A stretch of DNA of 32,935 nucleotides. It comes from Pseudomonadota bacterium (GTDB taxonomy: Bacteria > Desulfobacterota > Desulfovibrionia > Desulfovibrionales > Desulfovibrionaceae). Below, piece by piece: positions 15,576 through 23,271 of this stretch; within the stretch, counting starts at the first letter, position 1; every line of letters begins with the position of its first letter. Under the pieces are notes generated by a model, which saw only the letters and a program-made list of their open reading frames with translations, made no database searches and had not been told where the DNA came from. Position numbers and translations under genes: made by a program. The stretch spans positions 1-32,935 of the forward strand of contig JAEWCY010000140.1 in the NCBI GenBank assembly GCA_023390395.1. Direction: 5' to 3'.

Positions 15576-16784
15576 ATGGCTTCGAAGCTCGAAACGGTGC
15601 AGCAGGAGTTGCTGGAGGTCGTGCGGACCGCCGGCACGGAACGGATTCCCCTGGAGCAATGCTGGCAACGCGTGCTGGCGGAAGACGTCGCCGCGGACAT
15701 GGACTTCCCCCCCTTCGACCGCTCTCCCCTGGACGGCTACGCCGTGGTCGCCGCCGAGGTCGAGGCGGCCGGCCGGGAACGGCCGGTGGTGCTGCGCGAG
15801 GTGGAGAGCGTGGCCGCCGGCGAGGTGCCGCGCCAGGTCGTGGTCCCGGGCACGGCCTGCCGCATCATGACCGGCGCGCCCCTGCCCGAGGGGGCCACGG
15901 GCGTGGTCAAGCTCGAGGACACGGTGCGCCTGGGCCGGCGCATCCATATTTTGAGCGGCGCGGGCGCGGCCCGCAACATCTGCCGGCGCGGCGAGGAGAT
16001 CGCCGCGGGCGAGGTGGCCGTGGCCGCGGGCACGCTGCTCAATTCCGGGGCCATGGGCACCCTGGCCCTGCTCGGCCGGGCCCGGCCCCTGGTCCACCGG
16101 CGGCCCCGGGTCGGCATCATCGTCACCGGCAGCGAACTGGCCACGGTGGACGACGCCCTGCCGCCGGGCAAAATCCACGACTCCAACAGCTACATGCTCG
16201 GGGCGCAGGTGCGCGACGCCGGGGCCGAGCCCGTGCTCTTCGGCGTCATCCGCGACGACGTGAGCGCCATCTGCGCCGTCATCGAAAAAGCCGGCGACTG
16301 CGACATGGTCATCACCACGGGCGGCGTGTCCGTGGGCGACTACGACCTGGCCCGGCTCGTCTTTACGCGCCTTGGCATCGCCCCCTTGTGCGAGCGGGTG
16401 GACATGAAGCCCGGCATGCCGGTCCTGGCCGGATTGCTGGCCGACCGGCTCGTGGTCGGCCTTTCGGGCAACCCGGCCGCGGCCAGCATCGCCTTCGAGC
16501 AGATCATCCGGCCGCTTCTGCTCAAGATGGGCGGCCGCAAGGCCTGGTGGCGGCAGAGCGCGCGCGGCACCATGACCAAGGGCTTCGCCAAGGGCTCAGG
16601 GGCCAGGCGGTTCGTCTGGGCCTACAGCTGGCTCGGCGAGGCCGGGCTTTTGGTCGAACCACTGCCCCTGCAGGGCAACGGCATGCTCAAGTCCGCCATC
16701 GCCGCCAATTCCCTCATCGCCGTGGAAGCGGGCAGCCCGCCCATCGGCGCGGGCGAGAACATCGAAGTCATCCTGTTGCACTGA
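15576..16784 (+). CDS. moeA: Molybdopterin molybdenumtransferase MoeA
   Basis: MoeA inserts molybdate (or tungstate) into adenylylated molybdopterin. The 402-residue protein has the full family layout: N-terminal linker domain with DFPPFDRSPLDGYAVVA, a MTGAPLPEGATGVVKLED segment, the catalytic MoCF domain with GIIVTGSELATV, TTGGVSVGDYDLAR and GLSGNPAAASIAFEQ, and a C-terminal beta domain. GGGAG lies 6 bp before the ATG; the longer in-frame start at 15360 would lie before the predicted promoter. It is followed 84 bp later by fdhD-2 with no promoter I can see between them. Together with the MoeA-like protein at 9871 the locus encodes two MoeA-related proteins, which might serve different metals or enzymes. 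Confidence 0.95.
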   Translation: MASKLETVQQELLEVVRTAGTERIPLEQCWQRVLAEDVAADMDFPPFDRSPLDGYAVVAAEVEAAGRERPVVLREVESVAAGEVPRQVVVPGTACRIMTGAPLPEGATGVVKLEDTVRLGRRIHILSGAGAARNICRRGEEIAAGEVAVAAGTLLNSGAMGTLALLGRARPLVHRRPRVGIIVTGSELATVDDALPPGKIHDSNSYMLGAQVRDAGAEPVLFGVIRDDVSAICAVIEKAGDCDMVITTGGVSVGDYDLARLVFTRLGIAPLCERVDMKPGMPVLAGLLADRLVVGLSGNPAAASIAFEQIIRPLLLKMGGRKAWWRQSARGTMTKGFAKGSGARRFVWAYSWLGEAGLLVEPLPLQGNGMLKSAIAANSLIAVEAGSPPIGAGENIEVILLH

Positions 16785-16868
16785 GCCGGGCGGACGGCGC
16801 GCGGGCGGGCCCGTCGCCGTCCGCCAATTTCATACCGTTTTAGGCTGCAATAGACCACGGAGGCCGCC

Positions 16869-17726
16869 ATGACCGCACCCCAGCCCCAGCCGGCGCATCG
16901 CCTCGAACTGGCCCCCAACCCGGCCGACCCCTCCCTTTCCCGGGCCGTTCCCGCCCTGGACCAGGACGGCGAGCCGATCAGCCTGTGGGCCGTCGCCGAG
17001 CGCATGCTGACCGTTTTTTTAAACGGCCGCGAGATCGTCACGGTCATGACCGTGGGCGACAACGCCGGCTACCTGGCCCTGGGCTTTCTGCTCAACCAGC
17101 GCCTGCTCGAACCCGGCGACAGGGTGCGCGGCGTCAGGCACGACCCGGAGTGCGGCACGGTCATGGTCGAGGCCGACCTCCTCCCCCGGCCCGAGCTCGG
17201 CCCCATGCGCCGCATCCACACCTCGGGCTGCGCCGTGGGCACGCTCTTCGGCGGGGTCATGGAGTCCCTGGACGACATCAAGCTGCCGGCCGCGCCGCCC
17301 GTGCGCGGCGCCTGGCTGCGCACGCTGGGCTACAAGATCGACACCCTGGAGACGCTGCACCGCAAGACCGGCTCCATCCACCGCTGCGTGCTGTGCCGGC
17401 AGGACCAGCTGCTGGCCTACGTGGAGGACGTGGGACGCCACAACGCCCTGGACGCCCTGGCCGGGTTCATGTTCCTCCATGGCGTCGATCCCGTGGACAA
17501 GATCATCTACACCACGGGCCGGCTCACCAGCGAGGTGGTCATCAAGACCGTGATCATGGGCGTGCCCGTGCTGGTCTCCCGGGGCGGCTTCACCGCCCTT
17601 GGCGTCGAGCTGGCCCAGAAAACCGACCTGACGCTGATCGGCCGCTGCCGGGGGCGCTATTTCCAGGCCCTGTCGGGCAGCGGGCGCATCCTCTTCGACG
17701 CCCCGTCCCCGGCCAAGGGAGTCTGA
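16869..17726 (+). CDS. fdhD: FdhD-family formate dehydrogenase sulfurtransferase, copy 2
   Basis: The 285-residue protein has the FdhD signatures KTGSIHRCVLC, VEDVGRHNALDAL, TTGRLTSEVVIKT and LTLIGRCRGRYF. GGAGG lies 5 bp upstream of the ATG. In the active-site loop it reads HTSGCAVGTL: the Cys corresponding to E. coli Cys121 is kept, also at residue 121 here, but the position of Cys124 is Gly. It is clearly a paralogue of the copy at 138, which has lost both cysteines. It probably shares the moeA transcript and the same sigma-54 control, making it the better candidate for the working sulfurtransferase of the two dehydrogenases. Confidence 0.92.
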   Translation: MTAPQPQPAHRLELAPNPADPSLSRAVPALDQDGEPISLWAVAERMLTVFLNGREIVTVMTVGDNAGYLALGFLLNQRLLEPGDRVRGVRHDPECGTVMVEADLLPRPELGPMRRIHTSGCAVGTLFGGVMESLDDIKLPAAPPVRGAWLRTLGYKIDTLETLHRKTGSIHRCVLCRQDQLLAYVEDVGRHNALDALAGFMFLHGVDPVDKIIYTTGRLTSEVVIKTVIMGVPVLVSRGGFTALGVELAQKTDLTLIGRCRGRYFQALSGSGRILFDAPSPAKGV

Positions 17727-17740
17727 GGCCGCTGCCTGGT

Positions 17741-17769
17741 TTGACGCGCCGCGCGGGCCGGCGTATCCG
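17741..17769 (+). promoter_or_regulatory. Sigma-70 promoter candidate for the dioxygenase gene
   Basis: TTGACG (17741-17746) and TATCCG (17764-17769) are 17 bp apart, about 97 bp upstream of the ATG at 17866. This marks the end of the sigma-54-controlled block. Confidence 0.4.
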
Positions 17770-17865
17770 GAAAGCATGCTCCGTTGCGGCCCTTCAGGCG
17801 AAGGGCTCCGCCGACGGAGCGTCGCGCCCGCTCGTTGCGGGGCGGCCCCGACGCCAGGAGCAGCC

Positions 17866-18645
17866 ATGCCCGAGCGACTTCCTTCCCTTTTCGTCTCCCA
17901 CGGCGCGCCGACGCTCTTTCTGGAGCCCCAGCCCGCCAGGACCTTCCTGCAACGGCTGGGGGCGGCCCTGCCCCGGCCCGAGGCCGTCCTTTGCGTCTCG
18001 GCCCACTGGACCACGGCCCGCCCCACGGTGACCCTGGCCGCGCACCCGGAGACCATTCACGATTTTTCCGGCTTCCCCGAGGAGCTTTACGCCGTGCGCT
18101 ATCCCGCGCCGGGCGCGCCCGGGCTGGCCCGACGCGTGCTCTCCCTGCTCGAAGCGGCGGGCGTCCCGGCCTCGGGCGACCCGGCGCGCGGCCTCGACCA
18201 CGGAGCCTGGGCGCCGCTTGGGCTCATGTATCCCGAGGCCGACGTGCCCGTGGTGCAGCTCTCCGTGCAGCCGGGCCTGTCGCCTCGGGAACATCTGGCC
18301 GTGGGGCGGGCCCTCGCCCCCCTGGCGCGGGAGGGCGTGCTGGTCCTTGGCAGCGGCGGCGCGACGCACAACCTCCGCGACGTCCGCTGGGACGCCCCGG
18401 ACGCGCCCCCGCCGCCCTACGTGCGCGCCTTCGACGACTGGCTCAAGGCGGCCGTGCTCGAAGGGCGCACGGAAGCGCTGGCCGCCTATGCGGACCAGGC
18501 CCCTTACGCCGGGCGCAACCACCCCACGCCGGAACATTTCCTCCCGCTTTTCGCCCCGCTGGCCATGGGCGGGACGGCGCGCCTGGCCCACGATTCCTTC
18601 TGCCTCGGCGTGCTTTCCATGGCGGCCTTCCTGTGGGAGCCTTGA
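17866..18645 (+). CDS. LigB/DODA-type class III extradiol dioxygenase family protein
   Basis: The 259-residue protein matches the 4,5-DOPA/YgiD-type ring-opening dioxygenases. Metal-binding and active-site histidines are visible in LFVSHGAPT, CVSAHWTT, HDFSGFPEELYAVRYPAPG, LDHGAWAPLGLMYP and GSGGATHNLR. CAGGAG lies 5 bp before the ATG; an in-frame start at 17776 is less likely. Its substrate in a strict anaerobe is unclear, because the known reaction needs O2; it may act on another substrate or help under air exposure. The ADP-ribosylglycohydrolase-like gene follows after 32 bp and is probably co-transcribed. Confidence 0.82.
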   Translation: MPERLPSLFVSHGAPTLFLEPQPARTFLQRLGAALPRPEAVLCVSAHWTTARPTVTLAAHPETIHDFSGFPEELYAVRYPAPGAPGLARRVLSLLEAAGVPASGDPARGLDHGAWAPLGLMYPEADVPVVQLSVQPGLSPREHLAVGRALAPLAREGVLVLGSGGATHNLRDVRWDAPDAPPPPYVRAFDDWLKAAVLEGRTEALAAYADQAPYAGRNHPTPEHFLPLFAPLAMGGTARLAHDSFCLGVLSMAAFLWEP

Positions 18646-18677
18646 GTTCCCGCAACCACCCGCAAGGAGGCCGGACC

Positions 18678-19757
18678 ATGCCGGGCCGAAACATCGAGGA
18701 CCGCGCCTGCGGCGCGCTCATGGGGGCTTTCGTCGGCGACGCGTTGGGCCTGGGGCCCCACTGGTACTACGACCTGGACGCCCTGCGCCGCGACTACGGC
18801 GACTGGATCGACGGCTACACCGACCCCAGGCCCGGGCGCTACCACGAGGGCCTGCGCGCCGGGCAGCTCTCCCAGGCCGGCTTCCTGCTGGCGCTGACCC
18901 TGGAATCCCTGGTCTCGCGCGGCGGCTACGACCGCGAGGACTTCTGCCGCCGCCTGGACGAGGACCTCTTTCCCCTGCTCGACGGCACGCCGGTGAGCGG
19001 ACCGGGCAACTACACCAGCCAGTCCATCCGCGAAGCCTGGCGGCGGCGCGTGACCCTGGGCCTGTCCTGGGACAGGACCGGAGGTCCGGCCGACACCACC
19101 GAAGCCATCGAGCGCGCCCTGGCCATCGCCGTGCGCTACGCCGCCCGCCCGGCCGAACTGGCCGCCCACGTCGCGGACAACACGGCGCTCACCCAGTCCG
19201 ATCCCCTGGTCGTGTCCCTGACCGTGGCCTACTGCGCCGTGCTCGGTCAGCTCGTGGCCGGACGCAGGCTCGACGCGGACCTGTCGGACCGGCTCATGCA
19301 CCTGGTCAAGACCGGGGAGCTGCCCTTCCACGCCGTCACCCGCGACGACCTCCAGCCGCCGCGCCCCGGCGATCCGGACCCGCCCCGGGCCGGGCGCTTC
19401 GCCTCGCCCGACGCCCTGCTCTCCCCGTCCTACATGGCCCGGGCGGCGGCCGATCCGGACATCCGCATCGAGCCGGCCTGGAAGGTCTCCCTCGTCTACG
19501 GCATGCCCTGCGCCATCTACCACCAGCTCCCGGCCGCCTACTACCTGGCCGCCCGGTTCCACGACGACTTCGAAGCGGCGGTGCTCCATTCCGTCAACGG
19601 CGGCGGCCAGAACCAGGCGCGCACGATCCTCGTCGGCGCGCTTGTCGGCGCGCAGACCGGGCTGTCGGGCATCCCCGGGCGGTTTCTGGACGGGCTGGAG
19701 CAAGGCGGGCGGCTGCTCGAACTGAGCGAAGCCCTGGCCGCCGCCGTGGTGGAATAG
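18678..19757 (+). CDS. ADP-ribosylglycohydrolase-like (J1-crystallin type) protein
   Basis: The 359-residue protein starts with the family motif GALMGAFVGDALGLG and keeps the all-helical layout to ALVGAQTGLSGIP near the C-terminus. Two metal-binding motifs of active ADP-ribosylglycohydrolases are not present: the usual TDDT position reads GQLSQAG, and the usual GGDADT position reads GGGQNQART. This matches the J1-crystallin-like branch, whose enzymatic activity is uncertain. AAGGAGG lies 7 bp before the ATG. It follows the dioxygenase gene and ends 18 bp from the convergent endonuclease-like gene. No DraT or other ADP-ribosyltransferase is nearby. Confidence 0.78.
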   Translation: MPGRNIEDRACGALMGAFVGDALGLGPHWYYDLDALRRDYGDWIDGYTDPRPGRYHEGLRAGQLSQAGFLLALTLESLVSRGGYDREDFCRRLDEDLFPLLDGTPVSGPGNYTSQSIREAWRRRVTLGLSWDRTGGPADTTEAIERALAIAVRYAARPAELAAHVADNTALTQSDPLVVSLTVAYCAVLGQLVAGRRLDADLSDRLMHLVKTGELPFHAVTRDDLQPPRPGDPDPPRAGRFASPDALLSPSYMARAAADPDIRIEPAWKVSLVYGMPCAIYHQLPAAYYLAARFHDDFEAAVLHSVNGGGQNQARTILVGALVGAQTGLSGIPGRFLDGLEQGGRLLELSEALAAAVVE

Positions 19758-19758
19758 G

Positions 19759-19773
19759 GGCGGGAAGCCCGCC
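19759..19773. terminator. Short hairpin between convergent genes
   Basis: GGCGGG-AAG-CCCGCC forms a 6-bp stem in the 18-bp gap between two convergent genes. It may serve both directions; there is no T tract. Confidence 0.35.
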
Positions 19774-19775
19774 GG

Positions 19776-20618
19776 CTAGAGGCTCTCGTAGTAGTTCTTG
19801 AGGAGCAGGGCGTCGTTTTCGAGTTCCGGGCTTTCGCACACGACGCAGCCCTTGGCCCCGTGATCGCGCAGGGCCCTGAGGCAGGCCTTGTAGTCGAAGT
19901 CGCTTTCCAGAAGCGGCAGGTGGTTCTTTTCGCCCTTGGGGCCGTAGGCGATGCCGCTGACGTGGATGTGCAGGTCGGCCAGGGCCTCGGGGCCGAGGCG
20001 CTGGCCGACGCGATCCAGAATCCGCGAGAAATCGTCGCGGCTCTTGAGCGCCCCGCCGTCCCTGGCGTGCAGATGGGAAAAGTCGATGCAGGGCTTGCAG
20101 GCGGCGATCTCGCCGCAAAGGGCCACGATCTCCTCGAGCGAACCGAACTGGGTGGCCTTGCCCGTGGTCTCCAGGCGGTAGTCCACGCCCAGGCTCGGCA
20201 GCAGGCGCAGGTTGTCCCGGATGGCGGCGTAGGCGTCGCTTGCGGAGCTGCCGAGGTAGAAGCCGGGATGGAAGACCAGGCTGCGCCCGCTGACGCTGCG
20301 TAGGGCCTCGGCGGCCTTGACGATGCGCGCCCGGGACTGGTCCCGTTTCTCGGGCTCCACGGCATTGAGGTTGATGAAATAGGAGGCGTGGGCGGAGAGA
20401 TAGAGGCCGTGCGCCTCCTTGGCGGCCAGGACGGCGGCGCGGTTTTTGTCCGTGACGTTGACCGAGCGCACGAAGGGCAGCTCCATGGCGTCGAGGCCAA
20501 GGGCGTGCAGATAGGCGATACCGCCGGCGTAGTCGAACTTTTGCCCCTTGCCCCGGGGCAGGCCGGAAATGCCGAAAAGCAGCTTGTCCAACGGTCGGTC
20601 CTCGGCTTGTACGGTCAT
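19776..20618 (-). CDS. Endonuclease IV-like TIM-barrel protein
   Basis: The 280-residue protein resembles AP endonuclease IV (Nfo) and related xylose-isomerase-like barrels. Metal-ligand positions are visible: SAHASYFINL, VFHPGFYLG, LETTGK (Glu), DFSHLHARDGG, HIHVSGIAYG and VVCESPE. Endonuclease IV is normally about 280 residues, in agreement. The reaction would be incision 5' to abasic sites during base-excision repair. The ATG at 20618 has no clear Shine-Dalgarno, so translation may depend on purT upstream (59 bp gap). A sugar-phosphate isomerase is the alternative. Confidence 0.78.
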   Translation of the reverse strand: MTVQAEDRPLDKLLFGISGLPRGKGQKFDYAGGIAYLHALGLDAMELPFVRSVNVTDKNRAAVLAAKEAHGLYLSAHASYFINLNAVEPEKRDQSRARIVKAAEALRSVSGRSLVFHPGFYLGSSASDAYAAIRDNLRLLPSLGVDYRLETTGKATQFGSLEEIVALCGEIAACKPCIDFSHLHARDGGALKSRDDFSRILDRVGQRLGPEALADLHIHVSGIAYGPKGEKNHLPLLESDFDYKACLRALRDHGAKGCVVCESPELENDALLLKNYYESL

Positions 20619-20677
20619 GGCGGCGAGCCCGCGCCGCCTGGCGCGGGCTCGCCCGGGGAAAGCCCCCTCGGCGGGCG

Positions 20678-21859
20678 CTACAGCTCCACCCGCACGAAGG
20701 AGGCGGCGCGCACGGCCTTGGCCTTGGCCTCCTCCACGTCGCGCCCAAGGGCCAGGGCCACGCCCATGCGGCGAAGGCCGTGCACCTCGGGCTTGCCGAA
20801 AAGGCGCAGGGCCGTGTCCGGCTCGGCCAGGGCCTGCGGATCGATCGCATAGCGCGGCGCGGCGGAGTCGCCCTCGGCCAGCACCACCCTGGAGGCGGCC
20901 GGCCCGTACTGGCGGACGGCCGGCACGGGCAGGCCCAGGATGGCCCGCACGTGCAGGGCGAACTCGGACAGGTCCTGGGAAATGAGCGTCACCATGCCCG
21001 TGTCGTGGGGCCGGGGCGAGACCTCGGAAAAAAGCACCGTGTCGCCCTTGACGAAGAGCTCCACGCCGAAGATGCCGCGCCCGCCCAGGGCCCCGGTCAC
21101 GGCCGCGGCCATCTCCTGGGCCTTGGCCAGGGCGGCGTCGCTCATGGGATGCGGCTGCCAGGACTCGCGGTAGTCGCCCTTTTCCTGGCGGTGGCCGATG
21201 GGGGCGCAAAAGGTGGTGCCGCCGGCGTGGCGTACGGTCAGCAGCGTGATCTCGTAATCGAAATCCACGAACCCCTCGACGATGACCCGCCCGGCCCCGG
21301 CCCGGCCGGCGCTCTGGGCGTAGTCCCAGGCCGCCTCGGCCGAGGCGGCGTCGCGGGCCACGCTCTGGCCCTTGCCCGAGGAGGACATGACCGGCTTGAC
21401 CACGCAGGGAAATCCCACCACCCGGCAGGCGGCCAGGAATTCCTCTCGGGCGTCGGCGAAGCGGTAGGGCGAGGTGGCAAGTCCCAGCTCCTCGGCGGCC
21501 AGGCGGCGAATGCCCTCGCGGTCCATGGTGAGGCGCGCCGCCCGGGCCGTGGGGATGACGGTCACGCCCTCGGCCTCCAGGGCCAGGAGTTCGTCCGTGG
21601 CGATGGCTTCGATCTCCGGCACCACGAAGTCGGGCTTTTCCGCTTCGATGACGCGGCGCAGGGCGGCGGCGTCGAGCATGCTGACGACGTGGCTGCGGTG
21701 GGCGACCTGCATGGCCGGCGCGTTGGGATAGCGGTCCACGGCCACGACCTCGACGCCCAGGCGTTGGGCCTCGATGGCCACTTCCTTGCCGAGTTCTCCG
21801 GAGCCGAGCAGCATGATCCTGGTGGCGGACGGGGTGAGCGGCGTGCCGATGGTCGCCAT
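20678..21859 (-). CDS. purT: Formate-dependent phosphoribosylglycinamide formyltransferase PurT
   Basis: PurT makes formyl-GAR from GAR, ATP and free formate in purine synthesis. The 393-residue ATP-grasp protein shows IMLLGSGELGKEVAIEAQRLG, VVAVDRYPNAPAMQVAHRSHV, the ATP loop SSSGKGQS, and VELFVKGDTVLFSEVSPRPHDTGMVTL with metal-binding acidic residues. AGGAGG lies 7 bp before the ATG. Length matches the E. coli enzyme (392). It is a second use of formate encoded near the formate dehydrogenases, though nothing in its upstream region matches the TGCAA/sigma-54 pattern. Confidence 0.95.
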   Translation of the reverse strand: MATIGTPLTPSATRIMLLGSGELGKEVAIEAQRLGVEVVAVDRYPNAPAMQVAHRSHVVSMLDAAALRRVIEAEKPDFVVPEIEAIATDELLALEAEGVTVIPTARAARLTMDREGIRRLAAEELGLATSPYRFADAREEFLAACRVVGFPCVVKPVMSSSGKGQSVARDAASAEAAWDYAQSAGRAGAGRVIVEGFVDFDYEITLLTVRHAGGTTFCAPIGHRQEKGDYRESWQPHPMSDAALAKAQEMAAAVTGALGGRGIFGVELFVKGDTVLFSEVSPRPHDTGMVTLISQDLSEFALHVRAILGLPVPAVRQYGPAASRVVLAEGDSAAPRYAIDPQALAEPDTALRLFGKPEVHGLRRMGVALALGRDVEEAKAKAVRAASFVRVEL

Positions 21860-21943
21860 GGCGGGCCTCCTGGTGAATGTTGTGCGGGCGCGGGGAAATT
21901 ACAGGGAAGAAGCGGCGAAAACAAGCCGGCCGGGCCGGTCGCC

Positions 21944-23146
21944 TCAGCCCGCCAGCGGCAGCGTCTCCCGCAGCCGGTCGATCATCAGGTCGATCTCCTG
22001 GCGCGACACGGTCAGCGCCGGCATGAAGCGCAGGACGTCGGGCCTCGGGGCGTTGAGCAAAAGCCCCTCCGGCCCCCGGTCGCGGGCCAGCTCCACGCAC
22101 CGGGGCGCGCGTCCGTCGGGCAACAGGAGGGCGCGCAAAAGCCCTCTCCCCCGCTCCCCGGCCAGGCCGAGCTCGTCCGAGAGTTCCCGAAGCCGCGCCC
22201 CCAGGTGCTCGCCCACGGCCCGGACCTCCTCCAGAAAGCCCGGCGCGAGCAGGACGTCCAGCACGGCCGCCCCGACGGCGGTCATGAGGGGGTTGCCGTT
22301 GTAGGTCCCGCCCTGGTCGCCGGCCTCGAAGCAGCACACCGACTCCCGCGCCAGCAGGGCCGAAAGCGGCACGCCGCCGCCGATGCCCTTGCCCAGGGTC
22401 ATGACGTCCGGCGCGATGCCGGCCTGCTCATGGGCGAAAAGCGTTCCGGTGCGGCCCATGCCCGTCTGCACCTCGTCCACGATGAGCAGGATTCCCTCCT
22501 GCTCGGTGAACCGCCGCAGGTCGTGCAGGAACGCGTCCGTGGCCGGGATGACCCCGGCCTCGCCCTGGATCGGCTCCAGCATGACGGCCACGGTCGTCGG
22601 CCCCACGAGGGCCCGGACCGAATCCAGGTCGTTGAGGCGCGCCTTGGGAAAGCCCGGCACCTGGGGCGCGTAGAGCGTGTCCCAGCCGGGCTTGCCGGAG
22701 GCCGACATGGCGGCCAGGGTGCGGCCGTGGAAGGCGTGCTCGAAGGTGACGATCTCGTAGGCGCCCCGCCGGTGCTTCCTGCCCCACTTGCGCGCCAGCT
22801 TGATGGCCCCTTCGTTGGCCTCGGCCCCGGAATTGGCGAAAAAAACCCGGTCGAAGACCGAATGGGCCACGAGGCCCTCGGCCAATTCCATGGCCGGCCG
22901 GTTGTAGAAGGCCGGGCTCGGGTTGACCAGCCGGGAGGCCTGTTCGGCCAGGGCGTGCGTGACGGCCGGGTGGCAATGCCCCAGGCAGTTGACCGCCCAG
23001 CCCTGCACGAAATCCAGGTAGCGTTTCCCGGCCTCGTCCGTGAGCCACGAGCCGTCCCCGGCGGCGAAGACGATCTCCGGCCGGGGCGTGATCCACATGA
23101 GGCATTGGGCCTGGGCCGCCGGAAAGGCGGAATCGTTTTCCGACAT
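21944..23146 (-). CDS. argD: Acetylornithine-type class III aminotransferase
   Basis: The 400-residue PLP enzyme has the class III layout: GSWLTDEAGKRYLDFVQGWAVNCLGH, NSGAEANEGAIKLAR (PLP phosphate), FEHAFHGRT, VDEVQTGMGRTG (PLP-binding Asp) and TLGKGIGGG (Schiff-base Lys). It most resembles acetylornithine aminotransferase, acting in arginine synthesis; a related omega-aminotransferase role cannot be excluded. The ATG at 23146 is chosen because GGAGG lies a few bases upstream; a longer open frame to 23323 is not supported. It precedes purT by 84 bp in the same direction. Confidence 0.85.
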   Translation of the reverse strand: MSENDSAFPAAQAQCLMWITPRPEIVFAAGDGSWLTDEAGKRYLDFVQGWAVNCLGHCHPAVTHALAEQASRLVNPSPAFYNRPAMELAEGLVAHSVFDRVFFANSGAEANEGAIKLARKWGRKHRRGAYEIVTFEHAFHGRTLAAMSASGKPGWDTLYAPQVPGFPKARLNDLDSVRALVGPTTVAVMLEPIQGEAGVIPATDAFLHDLRRFTEQEGILLIVDEVQTGMGRTGTLFAHEQAGIAPDVMTLGKGIGGGVPLSALLARESVCCFEAGDQGGTYNGNPLMTAVGAAVLDVLLAPGFLEEVRAVGEHLGARLRELSDELGLAGERGRGLLRALLLPDGRAPRCVELARDRGPEGLLLNAPRPDVLRFMPALTVSRQEIDLMIDRLRETLPLAG

Positions 23147-23271
23147 GTCGGCACCTCCCTCCGGGCTTCGGCCCGGCGGCTTTCGGGGCCGGCGCGCTTC
23201 GCCGGTCCCACGGGGGGTCCATGGGTATAGCCTTGCGCCGCCAAGCTCAAGCGCGGCGTTCGCGCGGAGGG

